From Sphingomonas sp. (lineage in GTDB: Bacteria > Pseudomonadota > Alphaproteobacteria > Sphingomonadales > Sphingomonadaceae): a DNA stretch of 64,000 nt. The notes under the pieces are model-generated. The model was not told where the DNA came from. It ran no database searches and saw only the letters and a list, made by a program, of their open reading frames with translations. The stretch's first letter is position 1; each line of letters opens with the position of its first letter. The position numbers and the translations under genes are program-made. The stretch is from the NCBI GenBank assembly GCA_003248865.1, contig QFPK01000007.1, positions 1 through 64,000 of the forward strand, in the 5' to 3' direction. Below, one piece after another: positions 35,927 through 44,512 of the stretch.

Positions 35927-37085
35927 ACAGCGGCGCGATCGTTGCGATCGCGGTTTCGGCCTCCGTGCGGTCAGGGGTTTCGTCGCTGATGCCGTAACCG
36001 AACATCTCGCTCTCACCCACCCGCTGCACCACGGTGCCGTCCGGCCGGGGCAGGATGCTGACATTGCGGTAGAACAGCGAGTATCGGATGTCGGGCTCTG
36101 GCGGTAGCCAGGCGATCTGGCCGCGCACCGGCACGATGCTTTCGTCGTTCCACAGGCTGCGCGCACCATAGCCGGTGCAGTTCACCACCACCGGTTGCTT
36201 CAGCCGCGCCAGATCGGCCGGGGTGCTGAAGACCATCGGCTCGATGCGTCCGCCTTCCATCAAGAAGTCGCTCAGCAGCCGGCGGGACAATTCCGCGATG
36301 TTGAAGGTGAGGGAAGGCGCCATCCGCACCTCGGCCACGGGGAAGGGGTGTTCTTCGGCCGTGAGAGCACGCGAGCGCGGCATGATATCCCGCAGCCTCG
36401 AACTGTAATGGGCGAAATGAACTGCGTTCGGCGGCGGCGCGCCGGGCGCGCGATCCGCATCACGCAGAAAATAGGAGTCGGTCCAGAACACCGGGTCTCC
36501 GGCGGTGCCGACAAATGTCTGGTGCTTCGCAAATGAGGCCCGCGCCATCCGCTCCCAGAGATCGGGAAAATCCGCAGACACCGCCGCTGCGTCTGCCAGC
36601 CGGGAATCCGGCGACCATGTGCCCGTTGCCCGGGCCGAGCGGGTCTCGGAAGGCCGGTCCTTCGCGTAGATGGTGACGCGGGCACCGGCGCGCTGCAGCA
36701 GGACCGCCGACGTCAGGCCTATCGCGCCGCAGCCGATGACTGCCACATCGCGGATGCCGCCCTCAAGCGCACTGGCAGCCGCGATCTGCGCTGCCCCCCA
36801 GGACAACGACCAGCCGCTGCCGCCATGCCCATAGTTGTGCACCACGCGCTTGTCGCCCACCGTCTCCACATCCATCCGCGGCCCCGCTGCGCGAAACGGG
36901 CGCAGGCAAACGGTGATTCGCGTAATGCGCTCCGCCTGCATCGCGATGGGGCGCAAGGACGGAGACGCAAAGCGCGGGGGCGGGACGGTCGCCGGTGTCG
37001 CCACCAGCCTGGGCGCACAGGCGGTGACACCGGTAGCGCCGATCCCGGCCAACAGGAGGCGTCGGCTTTGCCCAGCGGCCCTCAT
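35916..37085 (-). CDS. Exported D-amino-acid-oxidase-like flavoprotein, circularly permuted
   Basis: Protein of 389 residues. The N-terminus has a twin-arginine-like SRRLLLAG and a lipobox-like VTAC (Cys23). Next come LRPFRAAGPR (61-70) and VVHNYGHGGSGW (81-92), motifs that close classical D-amino acid oxidases. Only then follows the FAD dinucleotide-binding loop VIGCGAIGL (116-124). The end, VNCTG...VRGQI...IAPLF, is the middle of a classical enzyme. All family motifs are therefore present but the order is rotated. It should oxidise an amino acid or amine in the periplasm. It lies 7 bases after an M20 amidohydrolase gene. Confidence 0.8.
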   Translation of the reverse strand: MRAAGQSRRLLLAGIGATGVTACAPRLVATPATVPPPRFASPSLRPIAMQAERITRITVCLRPFRAAGPRMDVETVGDKRVVHNYGHGGSGWSLSWGAAQIAAASALEGGIRDVAVIGCGAIGLTSAVLLQRAGARVTIYAKDRPSETRSARATGTWSPDSRLADAAAVSADFPDLWERMARASFAKHQTFVGTAGDPVFWTDSYFLRDADRAPGAPPPNAVHFAHYSSRLRDIMPRSRALTAEEHPFPVAEVRMAPSLTFNIAELSRRLLSDFLMEGGRIEPMVFSTPADLARLKQPVVVNCTGYGARSLWNDESIVPVRGQIAWLPPEPDIRYSLFYRNVSILPRPDGTVVQRVGESEMFGYGISDETPDRTEAETAIATIAPLFSR

Positions 37086-37092
37086 ATTGGCC

Positions 37093-38415
37093 TCAGCGCC
37101 CGCCAGCTACCGGGGCATCCCGCTTCGGCTGCTGTTCCAGAAAACGGATCGCGCTCAGCACATGGGCCTTCACCCCGGTCTTCAGGGCCTTTTCATTCAC
37201 GGTGAAATAGGGGCTGTGGTTGGGCGGAGTGTCTTTCGCGGCAACGTCGTCCGGGCTGATACCCAGGAAATAATAGACCCCGCCCACCTTGTTCATGAAC
37301 AGGCTGACATCCTCCGATACCGTCACCGGCGGCGAATCCGGATGCACCGTTTCGGCAGATCCGGTCGCTTCGGCCAGTGGACCGGCGATCCAGTTCGCAA
37401 GCGAAGGCTCATTGTAGGTCAGCGCCCCCGCGCTGGTGACACTGACGGTCGCTTCGGTGCCATAGACTGCGGCGATTCCCTTCACCGTCTTTTCCAACTG
37501 CTCTTTCAGCTGGTCGCGCCGGGCGAGATCGAAGCTGCGCATGGTGCCCGTGAGTTCGGCCTTGTCAGGGATGATATTGTGCCTCAGCCCCGCATTGATG
37601 GTGGAGATGGTGAGGATGGTGGGCGTCTGTGTCGGATCGACGGTGCGGGTGACCAGGCGGTTCACTTCATGCACGGTGGTGGCCGCCTGCCCGATCAGGT
37701 CAGTCCCGCGCCACGGCACGGCCCCATGGGTCTGCACGCCGGTCAGGTTGATGCGGACGGTGTCGGCTTCCGCCATCATCGCGCCCGGCCGCCAGTAAAG
37801 ATTTCCAGCCACGCCGGGCCACACATGCAGGCCGAACACCGCATCCGGCTTCGGCGCGTTGAACACGCCTTCCTTCAACATCAGCGAAGCGCCGCCCTCT
37901 TCGCCCGGGGGCGGCCCCTCTTCGGCGGGCTGGAAGATCAGCATCACGGTGCCCGGAATTCCGGCCTTCAGCTTCGCAAGAACCTCCGCCGCGCCCAGCA
38001 GCATCGCCACATGGGAATCATGCCCGCAGGCATGCGCCACCGGCACGGTCGCGCCATTGTAGCTGCCGGTCGCCTGGCTGGCGAAGGGTAGGCCGGTTGC
38101 TTCCTTCACGGGCAGCGCGTCCATGTCGGCCCTGAGCGCCACCACGCCGCCGGGCTGGCCGCCCTTTAGGATGCCTACCACGCCGGTCACGCCCACCTTC
38201 TCCCGGACCTCATAGCCCAGCGCGCGCAGCTGTTTCGCCACCAGAGCTGCCGTGCGGACCTCGCGGTTGCCCAGTTCCGGATGCTGGTGGATGTCGCGGC
38301 GCCAGTTGATCACCTTGGCTTCCACGGCATCCGCCTCCGCCTGGACGGCGGACAATGGCACGGCCGCTGCTGCGGGTGTCGCCAGAAGAAAAGCTGCAAG
38401 GGGTAGATGGCGCAA
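37093..38415 (-). CDS. Exported M20 amidohydrolase (hippurate/N-acyl amino acid hydrolase type)
   Basis: Protein of 440 residues with a signal peptide (ATPAAAAV). M20D motifs are present: RRDIHQHPEL, ALRADMDALPV, HACGHDSHVAMLLG (metal ligands), FQPAEEGPP and GLHVWPGV, plus a dimerisation domain. Family members remove acyl groups from amino acids. It forms an operon with the permuted oxidase downstream, which suggests release of an amino acid that the oxidase then uses. Deacetylation of N-acetylglutamate made by DgcN/DgcA is conceivable, but this enzyme looks periplasmic. Confidence 0.88.
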   Translation of the reverse strand: MRHLPLAAFLLATPAAAAVPLSAVQAEADAVEAKVINWRRDIHQHPELGNREVRTAALVAKQLRALGYEVREKVGVTGVVGILKGGQPGGVVALRADMDALPVKEATGLPFASQATGSYNGATVPVAHACGHDSHVAMLLGAAEVLAKLKAGIPGTVMLIFQPAEEGPPPGEEGGASLMLKEGVFNAPKPDAVFGLHVWPGVAGNLYWRPGAMMAEADTVRINLTGVQTHGAVPWRGTDLIGQAATTVHEVNRLVTRTVDPTQTPTILTISTINAGLRHNIIPDKAELTGTMRSFDLARRDQLKEQLEKTVKGIAAVYGTEATVSVTSAGALTYNEPSLANWIAGPLAEATGSAETVHPDSPPVTVSEDVSLFMNKVGGVYYFLGISPDDVAAKDTPPNHSPYFTVNEKALKTGVKAHVLSAIRFLEQQPKRDAPVAGGR

Positions 38416-38446
38416 TCGGGGCTCCTTTCGATGGGAGGTGTCAGGT

Positions 38447-38502
38447 TAGGGCTGACGCCGTACCGGCGTCAAAGGCTAGGGCTGGCATCGTGCTGGCGTC
38501 AA
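38447..38502. repeat. Imperfect 26-base tandem repeat with hairpin
   Basis: Two copies (38447-38472 and 38477-38502) agree at 21 of 26 positions, both starting TAGGGCTG and ending GGCGTCAA. The first contains TGACGCCG and CGGCGTCA around TAC, a perfect 8-bp hairpin. They lie between the divergent M20 and xseB genes, where they may affect either promoter. Confidence 0.6.
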
Positions 38503-38553
38503 TCGGCTTGACCGCCCAACCGCTGCCGTCCAAAGGCCTTGACCGGAGAGATC

Positions 38554-38796
38554 ATGGCAGCCGCAGACGACATTTCCTCATTGAGTTTCGAAGCGGCGCT
38601 GCAGCGCCTGGAGGCGATCGTGCGCCAGCTGGAATCCGGCGACGCTCCGCTGGAGGCAGCCATCGGCCTTTATGAGGAAGCGCAGGCGCTGAAGAGCCAT
38701 TGCGAGGCGAAGCTGTCCGCTGCTGAAGCCCGCATCGCCCAGCTCCAGCTGGATGCAGAAGGCCGCCCTATGGGCGAAGCGCCCTTTGCCGGCTAG
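38554..38796 (+). CDS. xseB: Exodeoxyribonuclease VII small subunit
   Basis: Protein of 80 residues matching XseB: SFEAALQRLEAIVRQLESGDAPLEAAIGLYEEAQALK is the conserved helical hairpin (shown here only by its landmarks SFEAALQRLE and LESGDAPLE). GGAGAG lies 3 bases before the ATG. It associates with the large subunit XseA, not in this window, to degrade single-stranded DNA. The prenyltransferase gene follows closely, an arrangement widespread in proteobacteria. Confidence 0.93.
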   Translation: MAAADDISSLSFEAALQRLEAIVRQLESGDAPLEAAIGLYEEAQALKSHCEAKLSAAEARIAQLQLDAEGRPMGEAPFAG

Positions 38797-38809
38797 GGTG
38801 AGCAGCAGC

Positions 38810-39706
38810 ATGCAAGCCAGCCAGCAACTGAAGCCCGCATTGGAGGCGATCAGCGAAGCGATCGACGCGCGCTTCGAGCGCCTTTTTCCCTTGCCCGAGG
38901 ATCCCCGCCGCCGACTGTACGAGGCAATGCGCTATGCGGTGATCGGGGGCGGCAAGCGGATGCGGCCGCTGCTGGTGGTGGCCGCCTGCGAACTGTTCAA
39001 CGTGGATCGGGAGCGCGCGCTGCGCGTGGCGCTCGCCATCGAACTGGTCCATGTCTACAGCCTCGTCCACGACGATCTGCCCTGCATGGACGATGACGAC
39101 CTGCGCCGGGGCAAGCCCACTGTGCACAAGGTATGGGACGAAGCCATTGCCGTGCTGACAGGCGACAGCCTGTTCGCGGTGGCGTTCGAGGTGCTGGCCG
39201 ACGAGGCGACGCACGAAGACCCGTTTGTGCGATCCGAACTGGTGCGGGAACTGGCGCGCGCGTCCGGCCCGGCCGGCATGGCGGGCGGGCAGATGATGGA
39301 TCTGGAGGCGGAGGAAGCGACCTTCGACCTGCCGACCACCACGAGGCTCCAGCAGCTGAAGACCGGTGCGCTGATCGGTTTCGCCGTCGAATCCGGCGCC
39401 ATAATGGGCAAGGTGGGCCCGCAGACCCGGTTGAAGCTGAAGGGCTATGCCCGTGACCTAGGGCTGGCGTTCCAGATCGCGGACGACCTGCTGGACGTGG
39501 AGGGCGATGCCGAGGCCGCCGGCAAGGCGCTCCGCAAGGACGAGGGCCGGGGCAAGTCCACATTCGTTTCGCTGTTGGGCGTGGAGCGCGCGCGCAACCA
39601 GGCCGCGATGCTGATCGACCAGTCCATCGACCATCTTCAGGGCTTCGGGCCGGAAGCGGACCTGCTGCGTGCCATCGCCCGCTTCGCCATTGAAAGGGAC
39701 CGCTGA
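38810..39706 (+). CDS. ispA: Farnesyl/geranyl diphosphate synthase
   Basis: Protein of 298 residues. The first aspartate-rich motif is DDLPCMDDDD, the second DDLLD; GGGKRMRP and GPAGMAGGQMMD are also conserved. It condenses isopentenyl and allylic diphosphates to farnesyl diphosphate for quinones, undecaprenol and carotenoids. I chose the ATG at 38810; an in-frame GTG lies 12 bases upstream. Its stop overlaps the coaD ATG by one base. Confidence 0.93.
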   Translation: MQASQQLKPALEAISEAIDARFERLFPLPEDPRRRLYEAMRYAVIGGGKRMRPLLVVAACELFNVDRERALRVALAIELVHVYSLVHDDLPCMDDDDLRRGKPTVHKVWDEAIAVLTGDSLFAVAFEVLADEATHEDPFVRSELVRELARASGPAGMAGGQMMDLEAEEATFDLPTTTRLQQLKTGALIGFAVESGAIMGKVGPQTRLKLKGYARDLGLAFQIADDLLDVEGDAEAAGKALRKDEGRGKSTFVSLLGVERARNQAAMLIDQSIDHLQGFGPEADLLRAIARFAIERDR

Positions 39707-40200
39707 TGCGGATCGGTGTCTATCCCGGAACCTTCGATCCCATCACGCTGGGGCATATGGACATCATCGCGCGGGGCGCGAAGCTGGTGGACAGGCTGAT
39801 CATCGGCGTGGCCACCAATCCTTCCAAATCGCCGCTGTTCACGCTGGACGAGCGGGTGGGCCATGTGCGCCGCGAAACCGCCTCCATCGGAAATGTGGAA
39901 GTGGTGTCGTTCGATGCGTTGCTGATGCACTTTGCGGAAGCGCAGGGCGCTTCCATGATCGTGCGCGGTTTAAGGGCCGTCGCGGATTTCGAATATGAAT
40001 TCCAGATGGCGGGCATGAACCAGCAACTGAATGCCGAGATCGAGACGGTGTTCCTGATGGCGGATGTGGCGTTGCAGCCCATCGCGTCCCGGCTGGTGAA
40101 AGAGATCGCCAGCTATGGCGGTGCCATCGACAAGTTCGTGTCGCCGGCCATCGCCGCCGAGGTCCAGGCGCGTATTGCCGCAAATAAAGGGCGGGGCTGA
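39706..40200 (+). CDS. coaD: Phosphopantetheine adenylyltransferase
   Basis: Protein of 164 residues with the nucleotidyltransferase signature YPGTFDPITLGHMDII and the conserved VRGLRAVADFEYEFQM. It transfers AMP from ATP to 4'-phosphopantetheine, the penultimate step of coenzyme A synthesis. Length is typical. Translation is coupled to ispA. Confidence 0.96.
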   Translation: MRIGVYPGTFDPITLGHMDIIARGAKLVDRLIIGVATNPSKSPLFTLDERVGHVRRETASIGNVEVVSFDALLMHFAEAQGASMIVRGLRAVADFEYEFQMAGMNQQLNAEIETVFLMADVALQPIASRLVKEIASYGGAIDKFVSPAIAAEVQARIAANKGRG

Positions 40201-40250
40201 CTCTTGTCGTTCAGCCTGCCGAAATCCTTCGCCCGCGAGAAGCCCCGTCC

Positions 40251-40952
40251 ATGATCCGTCTGTTCCTTGCCGCCGCTGCGCTGGCGTTCTCAGCCCCTGC
40301 GCTTGCCGGCCAGCTGCCGCAGGAATCCGCCCCCAAGGCTGATGCGGGCAAAACGCCGCCCACCATCGTCGCTACGTCGCAGCTGCCGCAGATCGATCCG
40401 GAGAATATCCTGTATCTGGATCTCTCCACGGGCGGCCGGGTGGGCATCCTGCTGCGTCCGCAGGCGGCCCCCAACCATGTCGAGCGGATCAAGACGCTGG
40501 TTCGGCGCGGTTTCTATGACGGCCTCGTCTTTCACCGCGTGATCGATGGCTTCATGGCGCAGACGGGCGACCCGAAGGGCACCGGCGAAGGGGGTTCGGA
40601 CCTTCCCGACCTGAAGGCCGAGTTCAACGAACTGCCCCATGTGCGTGGCGCCGTCTCCATGGCGCGCACGCAGGATCCGAACAGCGCCAACAGCCAGTTC
40701 TTCATCATGTTCCAGCCGCTGCTCAGGCTGGACCGCACCTACACGGTGTTCGGCCGTGTCTTCTCGGGCATGCAATGGGTGGACGCGATCGAGCGCGGTG
40801 AGCCGCCTGCCAACCCGACGAAGATCCTGCAGGCCTCCATCGGGGCCGACAACAAGCCGCCGCCGGCATTCCCTGCGCCCAAGTCCACGGCCGATCCGGT
40901 TGCCGAGGAAGCAGCGAAGCTGCTGCAACAGGCCCCGCAGCCCAAGAAGTAG
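40251..40952 (+). CDS. Exported cyclophilin-type peptidyl-prolyl isomerase
   Basis: Protein of 233 residues with a Sec signal (AAAALAFSAPALAG) and a cyclophilin domain: FYDGLVFHRVIDGFMAQTGDP, SMARTQDPNSANSQFFI and YTVFGRVFSGM include the usual catalytic Arg, Phe and Gln. A Pro/Ala-rich tail follows. It assists folding in the periplasm. It lies directly before queA and tgt in the same direction. Confidence 0.92.
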   Translation: MIRLFLAAAALAFSAPALAGQLPQESAPKADAGKTPPTIVATSQLPQIDPENILYLDLSTGGRVGILLRPQAAPNHVERIKTLVRRGFYDGLVFHRVIDGFMAQTGDPKGTGEGGSDLPDLKAEFNELPHVRGAVSMARTQDPNSANSQFFIMFQPLLRLDRTYTVFGRVFSGMQWVDAIERGEPPANPTKILQASIGADNKPPPAFPAPKSTADPVAEEAAKLLQQAPQPKK

Positions 40953-40964
40953 GGCGCGCCGGCT

Positions 40965-41975
40965 GTGCGCGTTTCCGATTTCGGTTTCGAGCTGCCGGAA
41001 GACCGGATCGCGTTGCGGCCGGCGAGCCCGCGGGATTCCGCGCGACTGCTGAAGGTCACGCCCGCCGCGCTGGACGATCATGTGGTGCGCGACCTGCCAG
41101 CCCTGTTGATGCCGGGCGATGTGCTCGTGACCAACGACACCCGCGTCATTCCGGCCCAGCTGGCGGGTCGCAAGGGGGATGCCGCCATCGACGTGACGCT
41201 GCACATGCGGCTGGGGCCGTATGAATGGCTTTCGTTCGTACGCAATTCCCGCCGACTGAAGCCCGCCGACCGCGTGGTTTTCGGCGAGGGCCTCGACGGC
41301 GTGGTGGTGGCGAAAGGCGAGGGCGGTGAGGTGCACTGGCGCTTCGAGAGCGACGATCCGCTGGAAGTAGCGCTGGAGCGGGCAGGGCAGATGCCGCTGC
41401 CGCCCTACATCGCGCGCAAGCGCGGCATCGACGAGGCCGACAGGCGGGATTACCAGACGATCTTCGCCCGCCACGATGGCGCGGTGGCGGCCCCTACGGC
41501 CGCCCTCCATTTCACACCGGACCTGCTGGCAGCGCTGGATGCGCGGGGTGTGAGCCACGAAGCCGTCACCCTCCACGTCGGTGCAGGCACTTTCCTGCCG
41601 GTGAAGGTGGACGAAACTCAGGACCATCGCATGCACAGCGAATGGGGCCATGTACCCGCGGATGTATCGGCCCGTCTGAAGGCGGCAAAGGCGGCGGGAC
41701 GGCGCATCATTCCCGTCGGCACGACGTCCTTGCGGTTACTCGAATCCTCAGGGCTGGAGCCTTTCACCGGCACGACGGACATCTTCATCACCCCAGGCTA
41801 TCGCTTCCGCGCCATCGACGGGCTGATGACGAATTTCCACCTGCCGAAGAGCACTCTGTTCATGCTGGTGAGCGCGTTGATGGGGTTGGAGCGGATGCAG
41901 GCCGCCTATGCCCATGCCATCGATCATGACTATCGCTTCTACAGCTATGGTGACTCCTCGCTGCTGCTGCCCTAG
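40965..41975 (+). CDS. queA: S-adenosylmethionine:tRNA ribosyltransferase-isomerase
   Basis: Protein of 336 residues starting at GTG: RVSDFGFELPEDRIALRP is the characteristic N-terminus, followed by TNDTRVIPAQLAG, AAPTAALHFTP and TNFHLPKSTLFMLVSA. QueA builds epoxyqueuosine from preQ1 in tRNA. It lies between the cyclophilin gene and tgt, which acts just before it in the pathway. Confidence 0.95.
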   Translation: MRVSDFGFELPEDRIALRPASPRDSARLLKVTPAALDDHVVRDLPALLMPGDVLVTNDTRVIPAQLAGRKGDAAIDVTLHMRLGPYEWLSFVRNSRRLKPADRVVFGEGLDGVVVAKGEGGEVHWRFESDDPLEVALERAGQMPLPPYIARKRGIDEADRRDYQTIFARHDGAVAAPTAALHFTPDLLAALDARGVSHEAVTLHVGAGTFLPVKVDETQDHRMHSEWGHVPADVSARLKAAKAAGRRIIPVGTTSLRLLESSGLEPFTGTTDIFITPGYRFRAIDGLMTNFHLPKSTLFMLVSALMGLERMQAAYAHAIDHDYRFYSYGDSSLLLP

Positions 41976-41986
41976 GGCAGCGCGCG

Positions 41987-43099
41987 ATGTTCAATTTCAA
42001 TATCCATTCCACCGATGGCCGCGCCCGGACGGGTCTGATCGAGACGGATCGTGGAACGATCCGCACGCCCGCGTTCATGCCAGTGGGCACAGCCGCTACT
42101 GTGAAAGGCATGCACCCCGAACAGGTGAAGGCGGCCGGTGCCGACATCATCCTGGGCAACACCTATCATCTGATGCTGCGCCCCGGGGCCGAACGCATGG
42201 CGCGGCTGGGCGGGCTGCACAGATTCATGAACTGGGAAAAGCCCATTCTCACCGACAGCGGCGGATTCCAGGTGATGAGCCTCGGCGCGCTGGTGAAGAT
42301 CACGGAGGAGGGGGTTTCCTTCCAGTCCCACGTCGATGGATCGAAACACTTCGTCTCGCCGGAACGTTCCATCGAGATTCAGCGCCTGCTTGGCTCGGAT
42401 ATCGTGATGGCGTTCGATGAATGCACGAAGCATCCGGCCACCCATGAACAGGCCGCGAGCTCCATGCGGCTGTCGATGCGGTGGGCGAAACGCTCCCGCG
42501 AGGCGTTCGAGCAGAATCCGGCTCCGGCCCTGTTCGGGATCCAGCAGGGCAGCCTTTATCCGGATCTACGCCGGGAATCGGCCGAAAAGCTAATCGAGAT
42601 CGGGTTCGAAGGCTATGCCATCGGCGGCCTGGCCGTGGGCGAAGGCCAGCAGGCCATGTTCGAAGCGCTGGATTATGCGCCCGAGCTGCTACCAAACGAA
42701 AAGCCGCGTTATCTGATGGGCGTGGGCAAGCCCTCTGACATCATCGGCGCGGTGCTGCGCGGGGTGGACATGTTCGATTGCGTGATGCCCACTCGGTCCG
42801 GGCGAACCGCGCAGGCCTTCGTGATGGACGGCACGCTGAACCTGCGCAATGCTCGCCATGCCGAGGATGCGGGCCCGCTGGACCCCGAATGCCCATGCCC
42901 TACCTGCGCGTATTACAGTCGGGCCTATCTCCACCATCTGTTCAAGGCGGAGGAGATGCTGGCGCCCATGCTGCTGACCCAGCACAATATCTGGCATTAC
43001 CAGCAGCTGATGCAGGGCCTGCGCGACGCGATTGCCGAAGGCCGGGTTCAGGCCTTTGCGAAAGCGCGGCTGGACCGGCTCAGCGCGGCAGCATCCTGA
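41987..43099 (+). CDS. tgt: Queuine/preQ1 tRNA-ribosyltransferase
   Basis: Protein of 370 residues. LTDSGGFQVMSLG holds the catalytic Asp, and VMAFDECTKHPA and MPTRSGRTAQAF are also conserved. The zinc site is formed by CPCPTC and the following HHL. It swaps guanine 34 for preQ1 in tRNAs for Asp, Asn, His and Tyr. Its last 20 bases overlap the convergent P450 gene. Confidence 0.95.
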   Translation: MFNFNIHSTDGRARTGLIETDRGTIRTPAFMPVGTAATVKGMHPEQVKAAGADIILGNTYHLMLRPGAERMARLGGLHRFMNWEKPILTDSGGFQVMSLGALVKITEEGVSFQSHVDGSKHFVSPERSIEIQRLLGSDIVMAFDECTKHPATHEQAASSMRLSMRWAKRSREAFEQNPAPALFGIQQGSLYPDLRRESAEKLIEIGFEGYAIGGLAVGEGQQAMFEALDYAPELLPNEKPRYLMGVGKPSDIIGAVLRGVDMFDCVMPTRSGRTAQAFVMDGTLNLRNARHAEDAGPLDPECPCPTCAYYSRAYLHHLFKAEEMLAPMLLTQHNIWHYQQLMQGLRDAIAEGRVQAFAKARLDRLSAAAS

Positions 43100-44459
43100 C
43101 GGGCAGGCCATCCTTAGGGCGCGGGATCGGCACCATCCAGAATTCGCTGTGATAGCCTTCCGGCAGGACGATCCGCCGGTCCGACAGCAGCCGGAAGAAA
43201 AAGGCCTTCGCCTGCATATAGGCGAAGTGCAGCCCCAGGCACATGTGCGCGCCGCCGCCGAACGGCACCCAGGCATATTTGTGCCGGTTCGCCGACATCT
43301 GGGTGGTGAAGCGCAGCGGATCGAAACGCTCCGGCTCCGGCCAATGCTCTTCCATATGGTGGGTGTAGAGCGGATTGATCCCCACACCCGATCCGGCCGG
43401 AATCTGATAGCCGGCGAATTCGAAATCCTTGACCGCCCGGCGCGGGATCATGGGCACGGGCGGGATCAGGCGCAGCGCTTCCTTGAACGCCATTTCCACC
43501 AGCTCCAGCTCGCCGAGCGCCTCATAGGGCAGCGTGTCGCCATGGCGGGCACGCACGCCGTCCACTTCCTCGCGCAGCTTCTCCTGCCAATCCGGGTTGA
43601 TGCCAAGATAATAGACCAGCGAGGTGATGGAGGAGGTGAGCGTGTCGTGCGCTGCCATCATCAGGAAGTTCATATGGTCGATGATGTCCTGATCGCCCAG
43701 CAGTTCGCCTGCCTCGTTGCGGGCGTTGCAGAACTGGGTGAAGAAATCGTCGCCTTCCTTGCCCCGCCGCCCCGGGATCTCCTTCGCGAAGAAGTCGCAC
43801 ATATAGGCCCGGCCCTGCACGCCGCGCCGCATCTGGGTGAAGGGCAGGGGGCGTCGCACGATGGCGACGGAGGCGCGCACCATATCGGTGAAGGCCTGGT
43901 TGATCTTCTCCGCCTCCGGCCCCCAGGGCAGGCCCAGGAAGGAGCCGGCGGCAAGGTCCAGCGTCAGGTCCTTGATCGCCGGATAGAATTTGAAGCTGTC
44001 GGCCGTGCTCCATTGCCCGATCCGGCGCTCGATTCCCTCGTTCAGCCCGTTCAGATAGGCCTTCATCGGGGCAGGCTTGAACGCGACCGACAGGGTCTTG
44101 CGGTCCTGCCGGTGCGGTTCGAAATCCATCAGCATCAGGCCGTTCGGGAACAGCAGCTCCAGAACAGGGTCCCAACCCAGCTTGTTGGAAAAGATCTTGT
44201 CGCGGTTGAACAGGACCAGCTCATTGGCCTCCGGACCGAGCAGGGTGACACCCCAGCCCATGTAATCCTGTCGGCGGAAGATATGGCCGTAATCGTTGGC
44301 CAGCCCTTCGATGGTGCCGCGCGGGTCAGCCAGGAACTTGATGGTCTTCCATGTGCGGAACCGCGCAGGCGGCGGGCCAGGCACATGGGACAGTTCCTGA
44401 AAGTCGCGAACCTTCAGGTCAGCCGGGTACAGATCCTTCGGATTGACGGGCGCGTTCAT
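43080..44459 (-). CDS. Cytochrome P450
   Basis: Protein of 459 residues. The haem-binding loop is FGGGAHMCLGLHFA near residue 400; the I-helix threonine lies in AAHDTLTSSI, and EALRLIPPVPMIPRR is the ExxR-region helix. It has no membrane anchor, so it is a soluble bacterial type needing separate redox partners, none adjacent. The substrate is unknown. An 11-bp inverted repeat covers the ribosome site and the first bases of the start codon. Confidence 0.9.
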   Translation of the reverse strand: MNAPVNPKDLYPADLKVRDFQELSHVPGPPPARFRTWKTIKFLADPRGTIEGLANDYGHIFRRQDYMGWGVTLLGPEANELVLFNRDKIFSNKLGWDPVLELLFPNGLMLMDFEPHRQDRKTLSVAFKPAPMKAYLNGLNEGIERRIGQWSTADSFKFYPAIKDLTLDLAAGSFLGLPWGPEAEKINQAFTDMVRASVAIVRRPLPFTQMRRGVQGRAYMCDFFAKEIPGRRGKEGDDFFTQFCNARNEAGELLGDQDIIDHMNFLMMAAHDTLTSSITSLVYYLGINPDWQEKLREEVDGVRARHGDTLPYEALGELELVEMAFKEALRLIPPVPMIPRRAVKDFEFAGYQIPAGSGVGINPLYTHHMEEHWPEPERFDPLRFTTQMSANRHKYAWVPFGGGAHMCLGLHFAYMQAKAFFFRLLSDRRIVLPEGYHSEFWMVPIPRPKDGLPVRMLPR

Positions 44460-44490
44460 AGTCTCTCCCCAAATTTTGCGGAGAGACTAT
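44458..44490 (-). promoter_or_regulatory. Inverted repeat covering the P450 ribosome site and start codon
   Basis: ATAGTCTCTCC (44458-44468) and GGAGAGACTAT (44480-44490) are perfect 11-base arms with an 11-base spacer. In the mRNA the downstream arm contains the Shine-Dalgarno GGAGAGA and the first two bases of AUG, so folding would block initiation. As DNA it could instead be an operator. Confidence 0.55.
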
Positions 44491-44512
44491 ACGCATAACG
44501 CGCCCGTTTCAA

